Notes: a model not told the origin generated them from the sequence alone. A stretch of DNA of 34,081 nucleotides from Acidipropionibacterium jensenii DSM 20535 (GCF_000425285.1 NZ_AUDD01000024.1:1-34081); one strand, 5' to 3'; counted from the stretch's first letter, positions 15,768-24,063 are shown. Program-made: numbers and translations.

Positions 15768-17654
15768 ATGGCCGGACGGATCAACGATGAGGACATCGCG
15801 CTGGTCCGCGAGCGGGCGAGGATCGACGAGATCGTGGGCGAGTACGTCCAGCTGCGCAATGCCGGCGGCGGCTCGCTGAAGGGACTGTGCCCCTTCCACG
15901 ACGAGCGCACCCCCAGCTTCCAGGTGACCCCCTCGCGCGGCCTGTTCTACTGCTTCGGCTGCGGTGAAGGCGGCGACGTCATCAGCTTCGTCGAGAAGAT
16001 CGACAACCTCACCTTCGTGGAGGCCGTCCAGCGGCTGGCCGACAAGGTCGGGGTCCAGCTGCGCATCGTCGACGACGGGCGTCCGGGCATCGAGCCGGGC
16101 CTGCGGCTGCAGATCCTGGAGGCCAACGACGCTGCCGCAGAGTTCTACCACCAGCAGGTCAGCTCCTCCGAGGGGATCATCGCCCGCCAGTTCCTGGACG
16201 GTCGTGGCTTCGAACGGGAGGCCGCCGAGACCTTCCACATCGGGTACGCCCCGCGCGGCGGCCACGTGCTGCGCGACCATCTGCTGGCGAAGGGGTTCAG
16301 CCCCAAGGCGCTGGTGAGTTCGGGGCTGGTTCGTGAGAAGGGCTGGGACTTCTTCCAGGGCCGGGTGCTGTGGCCCATCAAGGACTCCGGCAAGTCGGTG
16401 CTGGGATTCGGCGCCCGCCGGGTCTACGACGACGACCGGCTGCCGGCCAAGTACATCAACACCCCCGAGACGGTGGTCTACAAGAAGTCCCACGTCCTCT
16501 ACGGCCTGGATCTGTCGCGCACCAACATCGGCAGGAAGAGGCAGGCGGTGGTGATGGAGGGGTACACCGATGTGATGGCTGCCCACCTGTCCGGGGTGGA
16601 CACCGCGGTGGCCTCCTGCGGGACCGCCTTCGGCTCCGACCACGCCCGGCTGCTGCAACGCCTGATGGGCAACAACGGCGCCCTGTCGGGGGAGGTGGTG
16701 TTCACCTTCGACGGGGACGCCGCCGGCCGCAAGGCCGCCCTGAAGGTCTACCAGGGGGACTCGGAGTTCGTCTCCCAGACCTATGTCGCGGTGGAGCCGA
16801 ACGGCCTGGACCCCTGCGACCTGCGCATCCAGCACGGCCCCGACGCGGTCCGCGAGCTGGTCGCCCGGCGCATTCCGCTGTACCGCTACGTGATGGACAA
16901 CGTCGTCCACGACTTCGACCTCGACCGTGCCGACGGGAGGGTCGCCGCGGTGCGCGCCGCCGCCCCCCTGGTCACCAGCATCCGGGACTCCTCACTGGTC
17001 GACGGCTACCTGCGCGAGCTCTCCCAGATCGTCGGGATGGACGTCGACGAGGTGCGCCGGGAGGTGGCCCGCACCCGTCGCAACCCGGCCCCGCCGGCAG
17101 ACTTGCGGCCGACTCTCAGGGTGCTCCCCGAGGTGGCCGATCCCGCCCCGCAGGCCCCGGCCGCCCCCTCGATGCCGTGGCCCGATCCGGCCGACCGGCG
17201 GCTGGCCGCCGAACGAGGGCTGCTCAAACTCCTCCTCCAGCGCCCCGACCTGTTCGACGCCGACTGGGACCTGGTCGAGCCGGCCGACTTCCGCCACCCC
17301 GCCTACCGGGCCGTCTTCGAGGCCGCCACCTCGGTGCCGGTGGTCCCCGAGGGCTGGTCCCAGGCGGTGAGCGAGGCCACCTCAGACCCGATCGTGCGGC
17401 AGTTGGAGGTCGCCCTGCTGGTGGAGCCCGTGCTGTCGGCCGAACCCGATGCCCGGTACGCCGCGGCCTACGCCGCCCGGGTGCGGCTGCTGTCGGTCAC
17501 CGATGACATCGCCGATCTGAAGTCACGGTTGCAGCGCACCAACCCCACCACCGACCGGGGAGCCTACAACGCGATGTTCGCCGATCTGGTGGAACTGGAG
17601 GCGCTGCGCAAGGAGCTCATCTCGGCCGGCTCGGGCAGCATCGAGGTCCAGTAG
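15768..17654 (+). CDS. dnaG: DNA primase
   Basis: DnaG makes RNA primers at the replication fork and binds DnaB through its C-terminus. The 628-residue product has the CHC2 zinc finger (GLCPFHDERTPSFQVTP and YCFGCGEGGD, about 40-66), the RNA polymerase core, and the Toprim domain with VVMEGYTDVMAAHLSG and the metal site TFDGDAAGRKA. A Pro/Ala linker near 440-470 leads to the helicase-binding bundle (AERGLLKLLLQRPDLFD). The length matches actinobacterial primases. The start is set by MAGRINDEDI, which is conserved, and by the -10 box just upstream. No anomalies are seen. Confidence 0.96.
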   Translation: MAGRINDEDIALVRERARIDEIVGEYVQLRNAGGGSLKGLCPFHDERTPSFQVTPSRGLFYCFGCGEGGDVISFVEKIDNLTFVEAVQRLADKVGVQLRIVDDGRPGIEPGLRLQILEANDAAAEFYHQQVSSSEGIIARQFLDGRGFEREAAETFHIGYAPRGGHVLRDHLLAKGFSPKALVSSGLVREKGWDFFQGRVLWPIKDSGKSVLGFGARRVYDDDRLPAKYINTPETVVYKKSHVLYGLDLSRTNIGRKRQAVVMEGYTDVMAAHLSGVDTAVASCGTAFGSDHARLLQRLMGNNGALSGEVVFTFDGDAAGRKAALKVYQGDSEFVSQTYVAVEPNGLDPCDLRIQHGPDAVRELVARRIPLYRYVMDNVVHDFDLDRADGRVAAVRAAAPLVTSIRDSSLVDGYLRELSQIVGMDVDEVRREVARTRRNPAPPADLRPTLRVLPEVADPAPQAPAAPSMPWPDPADRRLAAERGLLKLLLQRPDLFDADWDLVEPADFRHPAYRAVFEAATSVPVVPEGWSQAVSEATSDPIVRQLEVALLVEPVLSAEPDARYAAAYAARVRLLSVTDDIADLKSRLQRTNPTTDRGAYNAMFADLVELEALRKELISAGSGSIEVQ

Positions 17655-17673
17655 CCACACCGGCACCGCCCGG

Positions 17674-17679
17674 TAGCAT
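17674..17679 (+). promoter_or_regulatory. -10 box of a near-leaderless MFS gene
   Basis: TAGCAT ends 9 nt before the GTG start at 17688. The same TAGCAT hexamer precedes dusB. Confidence 0.5.
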
Positions 17680-17687
17680 GGCCCATC

Positions 17688-18890
17688 GTGTTCTCGACCT
17701 ACGCCGACGTGCTGCGCACCAACGGGGCCTGGCGGTTCTCGCTGCCGGGAGCGCTGATGAGACTGCCGATGTCGCTGGTCGGAATCGCCATCATCCTGTC
17801 GGTGCGCGCCGCCTACGGCAACTACACCCTGGCCGGGGCCGTCGGGGCGGCGAGCCTTCTCACCAGCTGCCTGTGCGCACCGCTGCTGGCCCGACTGGTC
17901 GACAGCCACGGCCAGCGCCGCGTGATGGCGCCCTCCATTCTCATCTCGTCGGCGTCGATGGCGCTGCTGGCGGCGGCCATCGTGACGCGGTCCCCGGTCT
18001 GGGTGCTCTTCGCCCTCTCTGTGGTGGGCGGTGCGACCTGGGGGTCGCCGGGATCCCTGGTCCGTTCGCGGTGGTCGAAGGTGGTCGCGTCCCCGGGGCA
18101 GCTGCACACCGCCTATGCCCTGGAGTCGGCGGTCGACGAGTTCATCTTCATCGTGGGCCCGGTGCTGTCGACGGTGCTGGGTGCCGCCATCCACCCGGTG
18201 AGCGGACTGGTGCTGGCCACCGTCTGCTTCGTGGCCGGTGGGCTGGCCTTCTTCGCCCAGACCTCCTCGGAGCCCGCCCCCACTCCCCGGGTGCCGGGGG
18301 AGAGGCGGCCGAGCGTGCTGAGGAATCCCGTGATCCTGGTCCTGATGGCGACCTACATCGGCGCCGGCGCGCTGTTCGGGGCCAATGACGTGTCGGTGGT
18401 GGCGTTCACCCGTGAGCACGGGGCGGCCGCGATGGCCGGGATCCTGCTGGCCTTCTTCTCCACCGGGTCCTTCCTGTCCGGGCTGTTCTACGGCTCGCGG
18501 GTCTGGCGTCAACCGCTGTGGAAGCTCTTCGCGGCCGGCATCCTGCTGCTGGCGGTGGGTGCCTCGACCTTCCTGCTGGCGCACAGTCTGCTGGTTCTGG
18601 GGCTGGTCATGCTGGTGACCGGGGTGACCTGTGCTCCGACGATGACCAATGTCAACACCATCGTGGCCCGGGTGGTGACCCCGGCTCAGCTCACCGAGGG
18701 ACTCACCTGGACCATCACGGCGATGAATGTCGGGTCCTCGGCCGGCTCGACCCTGGCCGGCCGGATCATCGACGGATCGGGTGCCCACGGCGGGTTCCTG
18801 GTGGTGGTCGGCTCGGCATGGCTGATGGTGCTCTGCATGATCATCGGGCTGCCGAGTCTGCGCAGGGCCACGGGCCGACGCGAGGCCTGA
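17688..18890 (+). CDS. Major facilitator superfamily transporter
   Basis: The 400-residue product is an inner-membrane carrier with about 12 hydrophobic segments arranged as two six-helix halves. The loop between helices 2 and 3 reads ARLVDSHGQRRVM, a recognisable form of the MFS G-x3-D-x2-G-R-R motif. A central hydrophilic loop (SEPAPTPRVPGERRP, near residue 200) separates the halves. The substrate cannot be told from sequence. Relatives of this compact kind next to housekeeping genes are usually listed as drug or sugar efflux proteins, but I would not go beyond 'MFS'. GTG at 17688 fits the upstream -10 box. It is followed by a weak hairpin (19006-19029) and the opposing tRNA gene. Confidence 0.85.
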   Translation: MFSTYADVLRTNGAWRFSLPGALMRLPMSLVGIAIILSVRAAYGNYTLAGAVGAASLLTSCLCAPLLARLVDSHGQRRVMAPSILISSASMALLAAAIVTRSPVWVLFALSVVGGATWGSPGSLVRSRWSKVVASPGQLHTAYALESAVDEFIFIVGPVLSTVLGAAIHPVSGLVLATVCFVAGGLAFFAQTSSEPAPTPRVPGERRPSVLRNPVILVLMATYIGAGALFGANDVSVVAFTREHGAAAMAGILLAFFSTGSFLSGLFYGSRVWRQPLWKLFAAGILLLAVGASTFLLAHSLLVLGLVMLVTGVTCAPTMTNVNTIVARVVTPAQLTEGLTWTITAMNVGSSAGSTLAGRIIDGSGAHGGFLVVVGSAWLMVLCMIIGLPSLRRATGRREA

Positions 18891-19005
18891 GAGCTCCGGT
18901 TGGACGAGCGAGTCGTTCCACCGGTGATGAGAGAACGGGGATGAGCGAGGAAAACCGGGTCGGCCTACCCGCAACGATGCTGGGTGATGGCCGATCTTGG
19001 CCGCC

Positions 19006-19029
19006 GGGCGGGCCTGTAAGGCCCGGCCC
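19006..19029. terminator. weak hairpin between the MFS gene and tRNA-Asn
   Basis: GGGC-GGGCC pairs with GGCCCGGCCC around a TGTAA loop with one bulged base. It lies 10 nt past the tRNA 3' end on the minus strand and could serve either side. No T run is present. Confidence 0.4.
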
Positions 19030-19039
19030 GTGCGTGCGA

Positions 19040-19115
19040 TGGCTCCCCCGACTGGACTCGAACCAGTAACCCTCTGATTAACAGTCAGATGCTCTGCCAA
19101 TTGAGCTACAGGGGA
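19040..19115 (-). tRNA. tRNA-Asn (anticodon GTT)
   Basis: On the minus strand the 76-nt gene folds into a full cloverleaf: acceptor TCCCCTG with CGGGGGA (one T-G pair), D arm with GCTC and GAGC, and anticodon stem TCTGA/TCAGA around loop CTGTTAA (anticodon GTT). The T arm is ACTGG/CCAGT with loop TTCGAGT. The discriminator is G73, normal for Asn, and the CCA end is encoded (19040-19042). Confidence 0.96.
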
Positions 19116-19141
19116 TCAACGGCGCCTTGACGCGAGATCAG

Positions 19142-19170
19142 ACTCTAGCAGCCTCCCCGGTGCGGTGCAA
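19142..19170 (-). promoter_or_regulatory. sigma-70 promoter of tRNA-Asn
   Basis: On the minus strand TTGCAC (19165-19170) and TAGAGT (19142-19147) are separated by exactly 17 bp. Transcription would start near 19135, about 20 nt before the mature 5' end. Confidence 0.75.
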
Positions 19171-19201
19171 AAGCGGCGGCTCCGGGGGGATCTCGGACCC
19201 C

Positions 19202-19750
19202 TCAGCGCCACTCCTTCTGCAGTGCTGCGGTGCGATCCAGGACCCGCCTCTCGATGTCGGGGCTGGTGAGATCGGCGTCACCGTCGGCGATCACCGTCCA
19301 CAGGATCTGGCCGGTGTCCAGCCGGCCGAGCCGGCGACGTCCGGCGATGACGACGGTGCCTCCCTCGGCGGGGACCGGCTCGCGCACCACGATGGACGCC
19401 GTCACCCGGTCGTTGAAGACCTCCGGAAGGTCGCCGGGCTCCTCCAGCCTCACCTCGTCGGACTGCTGGTCGAGGAAGGACCACCACAGGGTCGATCCCT
19501 CCTCCCGCCAGCCGCCGCGCACCACCTCGTGCCAGGCCACCGCCTCGGCGCCGCCCTGGGGGTCGACCAGGGCCAGACCCTCGTCGACGGCGACCACCGT
19601 GACCGGTGTGTCCCCGTGATGACCCTCCCCCCACGCCAGCAGGTGGGGTTCGTCAACCCCGATCACCGCCGCCACCGCGGCCATCACCGGGGGATCGGGG
19701 CGCCGGTGCGCCGAGGCGGAGTCGATGAGACGCTTCCAGAACTGGGCCAT
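19202..19750 (-). CDS. Conserved hypothetical protein, coupled to the sigma-factor gene
   Basis: The 182-residue product begins MAQFWKRLIDSAS and has no signal peptide or membrane segment. It contains a PH-like or beta-rich pattern (VTVVAVDEGLALVDPQGG, EAVAWHEVVRGGW, VNDR-like FNDRVTASIVV, VVIAGRRRLG, WTVIADGDADL). Similar proteins of unknown role occur in other actinobacteria near tRNA genes, from recall. ATG 19750 has GGGAG 9 nt upstream. A GTG at 19771 overlaps the sigma gene's stop (GTGA), has GGAGG 4 nt upstream and would add seven residues. Either start implies co-expression with the sigma gene. I cannot assign a function. Confidence 0.75.
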   Translation of the reverse strand: MAQFWKRLIDSASAHRRPDPPVMAAVAAVIGVDEPHLLAWGEGHHGDTPVTVVAVDEGLALVDPQGGAEAVAWHEVVRGGWREEGSTLWWSFLDQQSDEVRLEEPGDLPEVFNDRVTASIVVREPVPAEGGTVVIAGRRRLGRLDTGQILWTVIADGDADLTSPDIERRVLDRTAALQKEWR

Positions 19751-19767
19751 GGGGACATTCTCCCGCG

Positions 19768-20607
19768 TCACGACTCCTCCCTGTGACGGGCCGCCAGATC
19801 GCGCATCAGCTCCAGTGCGCGCAGCTCCATCCGACGCACCGCCCGGTCGCTGATCCCCAGCTCGGCCGCCAGCCTGTGGCGTGGCACTGCCCGGCCCCCG
19901 AGGCCGAAGTGGGCATCGATGATGCGTCGCTGCAGCTGCGGCAGCTGCCGACGGGCCTCGGTCAGCCAGTGCTCGTCCGGTTCGGCGGCGTCGCCGCGGG
20001 GCATCAGCTGCTCCAGCAGCCATGCCTCACCGATCGGGACATCGCCACGGCGTCCCCGACGATCTCGGACCCAGGCGACATCGACTCCCAGGTCGGTGGC
20101 GATGTCGGCGTCCCCGGGCGGCCGGCCCAGCTCCATCGTGAGGGTCATCTCCCGGCGGTCGACCGCGCACTCGGTCCGCCTGCGCCAGACCGGTCGCGAC
20201 GAGTCTCCTCCCATCAGCTCCTCGGCGACCCGACGCCGGATCGCGGGCCACGCGTAGGTGGAGAACTTCAGCCCCCGGCGCGGATCGAAGCGCATCAGGG
20301 CCTCCGCCAGCCCGACGCAGGCGGCCTGGATGAGATCCTCCGAGGCCACCGCCCGGGAGCGGCCGGTCTCCCCGGCGATTCTCATGGCCAGGGGGAGATT
20401 GGACTGCCACAGCCGTTCGTGGGCCCGCCGGCCCTCCTCGATGAGTCTGTCCAGCTCCCCGGTGGTCGCATCGGTGGCCACGACCAGGTCGCCGTGCCTC
20501 ACGGCTTGAGCCACCAGGCCGGCCTCCATCATGAGGAACAGGCGGTGCTGCTGGCCCGCCGTGAGACGACCCGATCCGGCACGACTGATGAATTCTGCGA
20601 AGTTCAT
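19768..20607 (-). CDS. Sigma-70 family RNA polymerase sigma factor
   Basis: The 279-residue product has region 2 (LWQSNLPLAMRIAGETGRSR, SEDLIQAACVGLAEALMRFD, GLKFSTYAWPAIRRRVAEEL, about 78-145), a region-3-like stretch (MTLTMELGRPPGDADIATDL), and region 4 with the helix-turn-helix HRLAAELGISDRAVRRMELR near the C-terminus. There is no region 1.1, so it is a group 2/3-like alternative sigma, not the housekeeping one. Region 2.3-2.4 is well kept, so it probably recognises promoters close to the main type. ATG 20605-20607 is used, though its ribosome-binding site is poor. It is co-transcribed with the hypothetical gene at 19202 and divergent from the ABC-F gene across a region with DnaA-box-like repeats. 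The regulon is unknown. Confidence 0.85.
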   Translation of the reverse strand: MNFAEFISRAGSGRLTAGQQHRLFLMMEAGLVAQAVRHGDLVVATDATTGELDRLIEEGRRAHERLWQSNLPLAMRIAGETGRSRAVASEDLIQAACVGLAEALMRFDPRRGLKFSTYAWPAIRRRVAEELMGGDSSRPVWRRRTECAVDRREMTLTMELGRPPGDADIATDLGVDVAWVRDRRGRRGDVPIGEAWLLEQLMPRGDAAEPDEHWLTEARRQLPQLQRRIIDAHFGLGGRAVPRHRLAAELGISDRAVRRMELRALELMRDLAARHREES

Positions 20608-20659
20608 GCACCGAGGCTCACCCCCGGCGCGAGTCTGCGTCGAGGGCCGGCAGTCGATC

Positions 20660-20685
20660 TGTGGACAGAAAAAAAGTTGTCCACA
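20660..20685. promoter_or_regulatory. Inverted pair of DnaA-box-like sites
   Basis: TGTGGACA (20660-20667) and TGTCCACA (20678-20685) are perfect inverted copies around the A-rich spacer GAAAAAAAGT. With one flanking base the right copy is TTGTCCACA, the preferred DnaA box of high-GC actinobacteria. The left copy on the other strand is CTGTCCACA. The site lies between the divergent sigma-factor and ABC-F genes. It could bind DnaA or be an operator of unknown kind. Confidence 0.55.
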
Positions 20686-20717
20686 CCCGTCACAGGGGGG
20701 TCGTCGAGCCAAGGCGG

Positions 20718-20823
20718 TACAGTGGTCTGCGCCCCGAACCAGGAGGAACGTTGAAGCACTGAGGATGGCACCCGCTCTGGCGGCTGCCGCACGGCCCTGC
20801 ACACCCGAGCACCCAGGATCCTC
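20718..20823 (+). promoter_or_regulatory. Promoter and structured leader of the ABC-F gene with a 3-codon ORF
   Basis: TACAGT at 20718-20723 is a -10 box, with transcription from about 20730. AGGAGGA (20741-20747), the best Shine-Dalgarno site in the region, does not serve the ABC-F start at 20824. It precedes TTG-AAG-CAC-TGA (20751-20762), a possible leader ORF Met-Lys-His. GAGGAT (20761-20766), overlapping its stop, can pair with ATCCTC (20818-20823), which abuts the ABC-F ATG and covers part of its own AGGA site. This arrangement resembles ribosome-controlled leaders of ABC-F resistance genes; the role is inferred. Confidence 0.45.
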
Positions 20824-22473
20824 ATGTCTTCACACCCATCGGTCGTCGTCGACCACCTGTCCTTCTCATGGCCGGACGGAACCCCCGTCCTCACCGACCT
20901 CAGCCTCACCGCGCCCACCGGACGCACCGGCCTCATCGGTGACAACGGCACCGGCAAGACCACCCTGCTGCGCCTGCTGACCGGCGACCTCACACCGACC
21001 GCGGGAACCGTCCGGGTCACCGGCACCGTCGCCCTGCTGCGCCAGGACGTCGCCTCCCGACCCGGCACCACGGTCGCCGAGCTGCTCGGCATCGCCCCGG
21101 TGCGCTCGGCCCTCAGAGCCGTGGAGGCCGGTTCGGTGGACCCCGCCGCCTACGCAACCATCGGCGACGACTGGGACATCGAGCCCCGGGCCGTCGCCCA
21201 GCTGGCCGGCCTCGGCATACCCGCCGACGAGCACCTCCTCGACCGGCCGGCCACCAGCCTGTCCGGCGGTGAGGCGACCCTGGTCGGGCTGGCCGGGGTG
21301 AGACTGGCCGGCGCCGACGTCAGCCTTCTCGACGAGCCGACCAACAACCTGGACGCCGACTCCCGGGCCCGGCTCCACGACGCCCTGGACCACTGGTCCG
21401 GATCGGTGCTGGTGGTCTCCCACGACCGCGAGCTGCTCGAGCACGTCGACGCCATCGTCGAGCTCGACCCCGGCAGCCCCGAGGGGGCCAGACTGTTCTC
21501 CGGGACCCTGTCGGGATACCAGGAGCTGAGACGCAGCGAGCAGCAGAGTGCCGACCAGCGGCTGCGCCAGGCCGAGGCGGAGGTGCGCAGGGTCCGGCGG
21601 CAGGCGGCCGCCGACCAGCAGCACCGCGCCCAGCGCGACAGGGTGGGACGCCGGGAGGCGGCAACCTCGGGGATGGGCAAGGGGGCGGTGCACTTCTTCG
21701 TCAACAAGGCCGAGAAGAACTCGGCCTCACGGCGCCAGGCGCGCGAGGAGCAGGCCGACGAGGCGGCCGCCGCCAGAGATCGTGCCGACGCCGCGGCACG
21801 GCGTCCCGACCGGATCCGCATCGACCTTCCCGAGACCGCGGTGCCCCAGGGCAGACAGCTGCTGGCCCTCCAGGTGGGGGACCGGACGCTGCGGATGGAC
21901 GGTCCGGAGCGGATCCGGCTCACCGGGCCCAACGGCATCGGGAAGTCGACCCTGGTGCAGATCGCCCTGGGCAGCACCGATCCCGGGCTGGCGGTCCGGT
22001 CGGCTGAACTGTTCGCCGAACCCGTGACCAGTGCGCTGGCCCCCAGGGTCCCGGTGGGTCTGATCGGCCAGCGCGACGACCTGTCGGCCTTCGCCACGCC
22101 TCTGGACGCGGTGCGCCGGGCCTGCCCCGACAGCTCCCCGAACGAGGCCAGGGCCCTGCTGGCGCGGGTTCTGATAGGGGCGGCGACGGTGGAGCGGCCG
22201 ATCGCGGACCTGTCGGGAGGGGAGCGGTTCCGGGTCGCCCTGGCACGGATGCTGTTCGCCCGCCCCGCCCCGCAGCTGCTGGTCCTCGACGAGCCGACGA
22301 ACAACCTCGACATGGCCTCGACCGATCATCTGGTGGAGGCGCTGGCCGACTACCGCGGGGCGCTGCTGGTGGTCACCCACGACGGCACGCTGGCCGAGAG
22401 GCTGCGGATCGACCGGCAGTGGCAGCTCGACCGCACCCCGCAGGGAACCCGCATCGCGGACCAGCCGCGCTGA
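20824..22473 (+). CDS. ABC-F family ATPase (possible ribosome protection protein)
   Basis: The 549-residue product is a soluble twin-cassette ABC protein with no membrane domain. The first cassette has Walker A GDNGTGKTT (about 40), signature LSGGE and Walker B VSLLDEPTNNLD. The second has GPNGIGKST, LSGGE and LLVLDEPTNNLD followed by a switch His (VVTHDG). Between them lies an Arg/Glu/Ala-rich coiled linker (about 235-325), the part that enters the ribosomal E site in ABC-F proteins. Members either help translation or protect ribosomes from antibiotics; the family branch cannot be told by eye. The ATG at 20824 has AGGA upstream. The unusual leader suggests control by translation state. A weak hairpin follows the stop. 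Confidence 0.88.
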   Translation: MSSHPSVVVDHLSFSWPDGTPVLTDLSLTAPTGRTGLIGDNGTGKTTLLRLLTGDLTPTAGTVRVTGTVALLRQDVASRPGTTVAELLGIAPVRSALRAVEAGSVDPAAYATIGDDWDIEPRAVAQLAGLGIPADEHLLDRPATSLSGGEATLVGLAGVRLAGADVSLLDEPTNNLDADSRARLHDALDHWSGSVLVVSHDRELLEHVDAIVELDPGSPEGARLFSGTLSGYQELRRSEQQSADQRLRQAEAEVRRVRRQAAADQQHRAQRDRVGRREAATSGMGKGAVHFFVNKAEKNSASRRQAREEQADEAAAARDRADAAARRPDRIRIDLPETAVPQGRQLLALQVGDRTLRMDGPERIRLTGPNGIGKSTLVQIALGSTDPGLAVRSAELFAEPVTSALAPRVPVGLIGQRDDLSAFATPLDAVRRACPDSSPNEARALLARVLIGAATVERPIADLSGGERFRVALARMLFARPAPQLLVLDEPTNNLDMASTDHLVEALADYRGALLVVTHDGTLAERLRIDRQWQLDRTPQGTRIADQPR

Positions 22474-22475
22474 GC

Positions 22476-22494
22476 GGCGCCGCCGGACGGCGTC
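22476..22494 (+). terminator. possible terminator of the ABC-F gene
   Basis: A 7-bp stem GGCGCCG/CGGCGTC with one G-T pair and a 5-nt loop lies 2 nt past the stop codon. There is no T run. Confidence 0.35.
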
Positions 22495-22498
22495 CGCC

Positions 22499-22555
22499 CA
22501 GCTGTTCTCGTCAGCTGTTCTCGAGGTCAGTTGTTCGCGGGCTCAGTTGCTCTCG
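22499..22555. repeat. Four degenerate 12-bp repeats at the 3' end of otsA
   Basis: Units of CAGYTGYTCKCG begin at 22499, 22512, 22528 and 22544. The last one contains the otsA stop codon, and on the minus strand three of the four units carry a TGA in the same relative position. This looks like small tandem duplication of the gene terminus. Confidence 0.65.
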
Positions 22556-23946
22556 AGCTCGGTGAGGAAGGAGTCGGCCCACACATTGATGTCGTGGTCG
22601 AAGACCTGCTTGCGCATCGCGCGCATCTTGCGGGCCTTGACCCGCGGCGACTCGTGGAGGGCCTGCAGGATGCTCGCCTTCATCCCGTCGATGTCATAGG
22701 GGTTGACCATGTAGGCCTGACGCAGCTCCAGCGCCGCTCCCGCGAACTCCGAGAGCACCAGGGCCGAGTCGTTGCGGGACCGGCAGGCCACGTACTCCTT
22801 GGCGACCAGGTTCATGCCGTCCCGCAGCGGGGTGACGATCATCAGATCGGCGATCTGGTACATCGCGGCCAGGGTCTCGCGCGGCACCGAGGTGTAGCGG
22901 TAGGCGATCGGGCTGCGGGCCAGGGAGGTGCTCTGGGAGTTGATCCGGCCGACCAGCAGATCGATGTCGTTGCGCAGCATCCGGTACTCCTTGACCCGTT
23001 CGCGGGAGGGGGTCGCCAGCTGGAGGAAGACCACCTGCTCGGGGTCCAGGTCACGGCTCTCGAAGAGCTCGCCGATCGCCCGTACGCGGTTTCTCAGCCC
23101 CTTGCTGTAGTCCAGCCGGTCCACCCCGAACAGGATGGTCGAAGGGTCGCCCAGTTCCTGACGCAGTTTCTGCGCCTCGGCCAGGACCTGCGGGGAGTTG
23201 GCCAGGTTGCGCATCCCGACGGCGTCGATCGAGATCGGGAAGGCCTTGACGACGACCATCCTGCCGTCGGGCATGTGGACCCGGCCGCGGGCCCCCTCGA
23301 CGTCGGGGAGCCTGCGGGCCAGCCGCAGGAAGTTCGAGACGCAGCCGGGGAACTGGAAGCCGATCAGATCGGCGCCGAGCACCCCCTCGATGAGTTCCTT
23401 GCGCCAGGGCATCCGGGTGAACAGCTCCGGGGGCGGGAAGGGGATGTGCAGGAAGAAGCCGATCCGCAGGTCGGGGCGCATCTCGCGCAGCATCTGGGGG
23501 ACCAGGTGGAGCTGGTAGTCCTGGATCCACACCGTGGCGCCCTGCTCGGCGCGCTCGGCGGCCACCCTGGCGAATCGCTGATTGACCTCGCGGAAGGCGT
23601 CCCACCACTCGCGGTGGAAGACCGGTTCGGCGATGCAGTCGTGGAACAACGGCCACAGCGTCGCGTTCGAGAACCCCTCGTAGAACCGCTCGACGTCCTG
23701 GCTCGACAGCGGGACCGGGATGATGTCGTAGCCGTCGTGGTGGAAGGGCTCGACCCTCTCGTCGGGGGCGCCGGGCCATCCGATCCATGCGCCGCCGCGC
23801 GACTGCATCACCGGTTCGAGGGCGGTGACCAGCCCACCGGGGGAGGAGCGCCAGGACTCGGTGCCGTCCTCGCTGGTCACCCGGTCCACGGGAAGTCGGT
23901 TGGCGACGACGAGAAAGCTCGCCTTCTCCTGGACGGTCTCGGACAT
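22543..23946 (-). CDS. otsA: Alpha,alpha-trehalose-phosphate synthase
   Basis: This GT20 glycosyltransferase joins UDP- or GDP/ADP-glucose with glucose-6-phosphate to make trehalose-6-phosphate. The 467-residue product has FLVVANRLPVDR, SSPGGLVTALEPV, WIGWPGAP, WPLFHDC, VWIQDYQLHLVPQMLRE, IGFFLHIPFPPPELF, LIGFQFPGCVSNFLR, LFGVDRLDYSKGLRNRV and the sugar-nucleotide site TPLRDGMNLVAKEYVACR. All signature segments of OtsA are intact and the length is normal. ATG 23946 has AAGGGG 6 nt upstream. It is divergent from otsB with 117 bp between the starts, so the pair can be co-regulated, for example by osmotic stress; no operator is recognised. Confidence 0.96.
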   Translation of the reverse strand: MSETVQEKASFLVVANRLPVDRVTSEDGTESWRSSPGGLVTALEPVMQSRGGAWIGWPGAPDERVEPFHHDGYDIIPVPLSSQDVERFYEGFSNATLWPLFHDCIAEPVFHREWWDAFREVNQRFARVAAERAEQGATVWIQDYQLHLVPQMLREMRPDLRIGFFLHIPFPPPELFTRMPWRKELIEGVLGADLIGFQFPGCVSNFLRLARRLPDVEGARGRVHMPDGRMVVVKAFPISIDAVGMRNLANSPQVLAEAQKLRQELGDPSTILFGVDRLDYSKGLRNRVRAIGELFESRDLDPEQVVFLQLATPSRERVKEYRMLRNDIDLLVGRINSQSTSLARSPIAYRYTSVPRETLAAMYQIADLMIVTPLRDGMNLVAKEYVACRSRNDSALVLSEFAGAALELRQAYMVNPYDIDGMKASILQALHESPRVKARKMRAMRKQVFDHDINVWADSFLTELESN

Positions 23947-24051
23947 GTGATCCCCTTCGAGTTGTCCTGTCTCAGATTGCTCTGCCCGGCAGGCGGCACA
24001 CCGTGGCCACCGTATCAACCGGTCCGCGCCGGGCCCGGTTCGGCGATGTGT

Positions 24052-24057
24052 GACGAT
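24052..24057 (+). promoter_or_regulatory. -10 box of a leaderless otsB transcript
   Basis: GACGAT, preceded by an extended TGT, ends 7 nt before the GTG start at 24064. No Shine-Dalgarno site is present. Confidence 0.45.
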
Positions 24058-24063
24058 GGACGG

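Noticed and set aside
17523-19100. A 525-codon minus-strand frame across the MFS gene and tRNA
   Set aside because: It overlaps the whole MFS gene, is rich in His/Gln/Arg/Gly, and runs through the tRNA.
22531-24063. In-frame extension of otsB upstream, antisense to otsA
   Set aside because: The HAD motifs begin only after GTG 24064, and the extension is the shadow of otsA.
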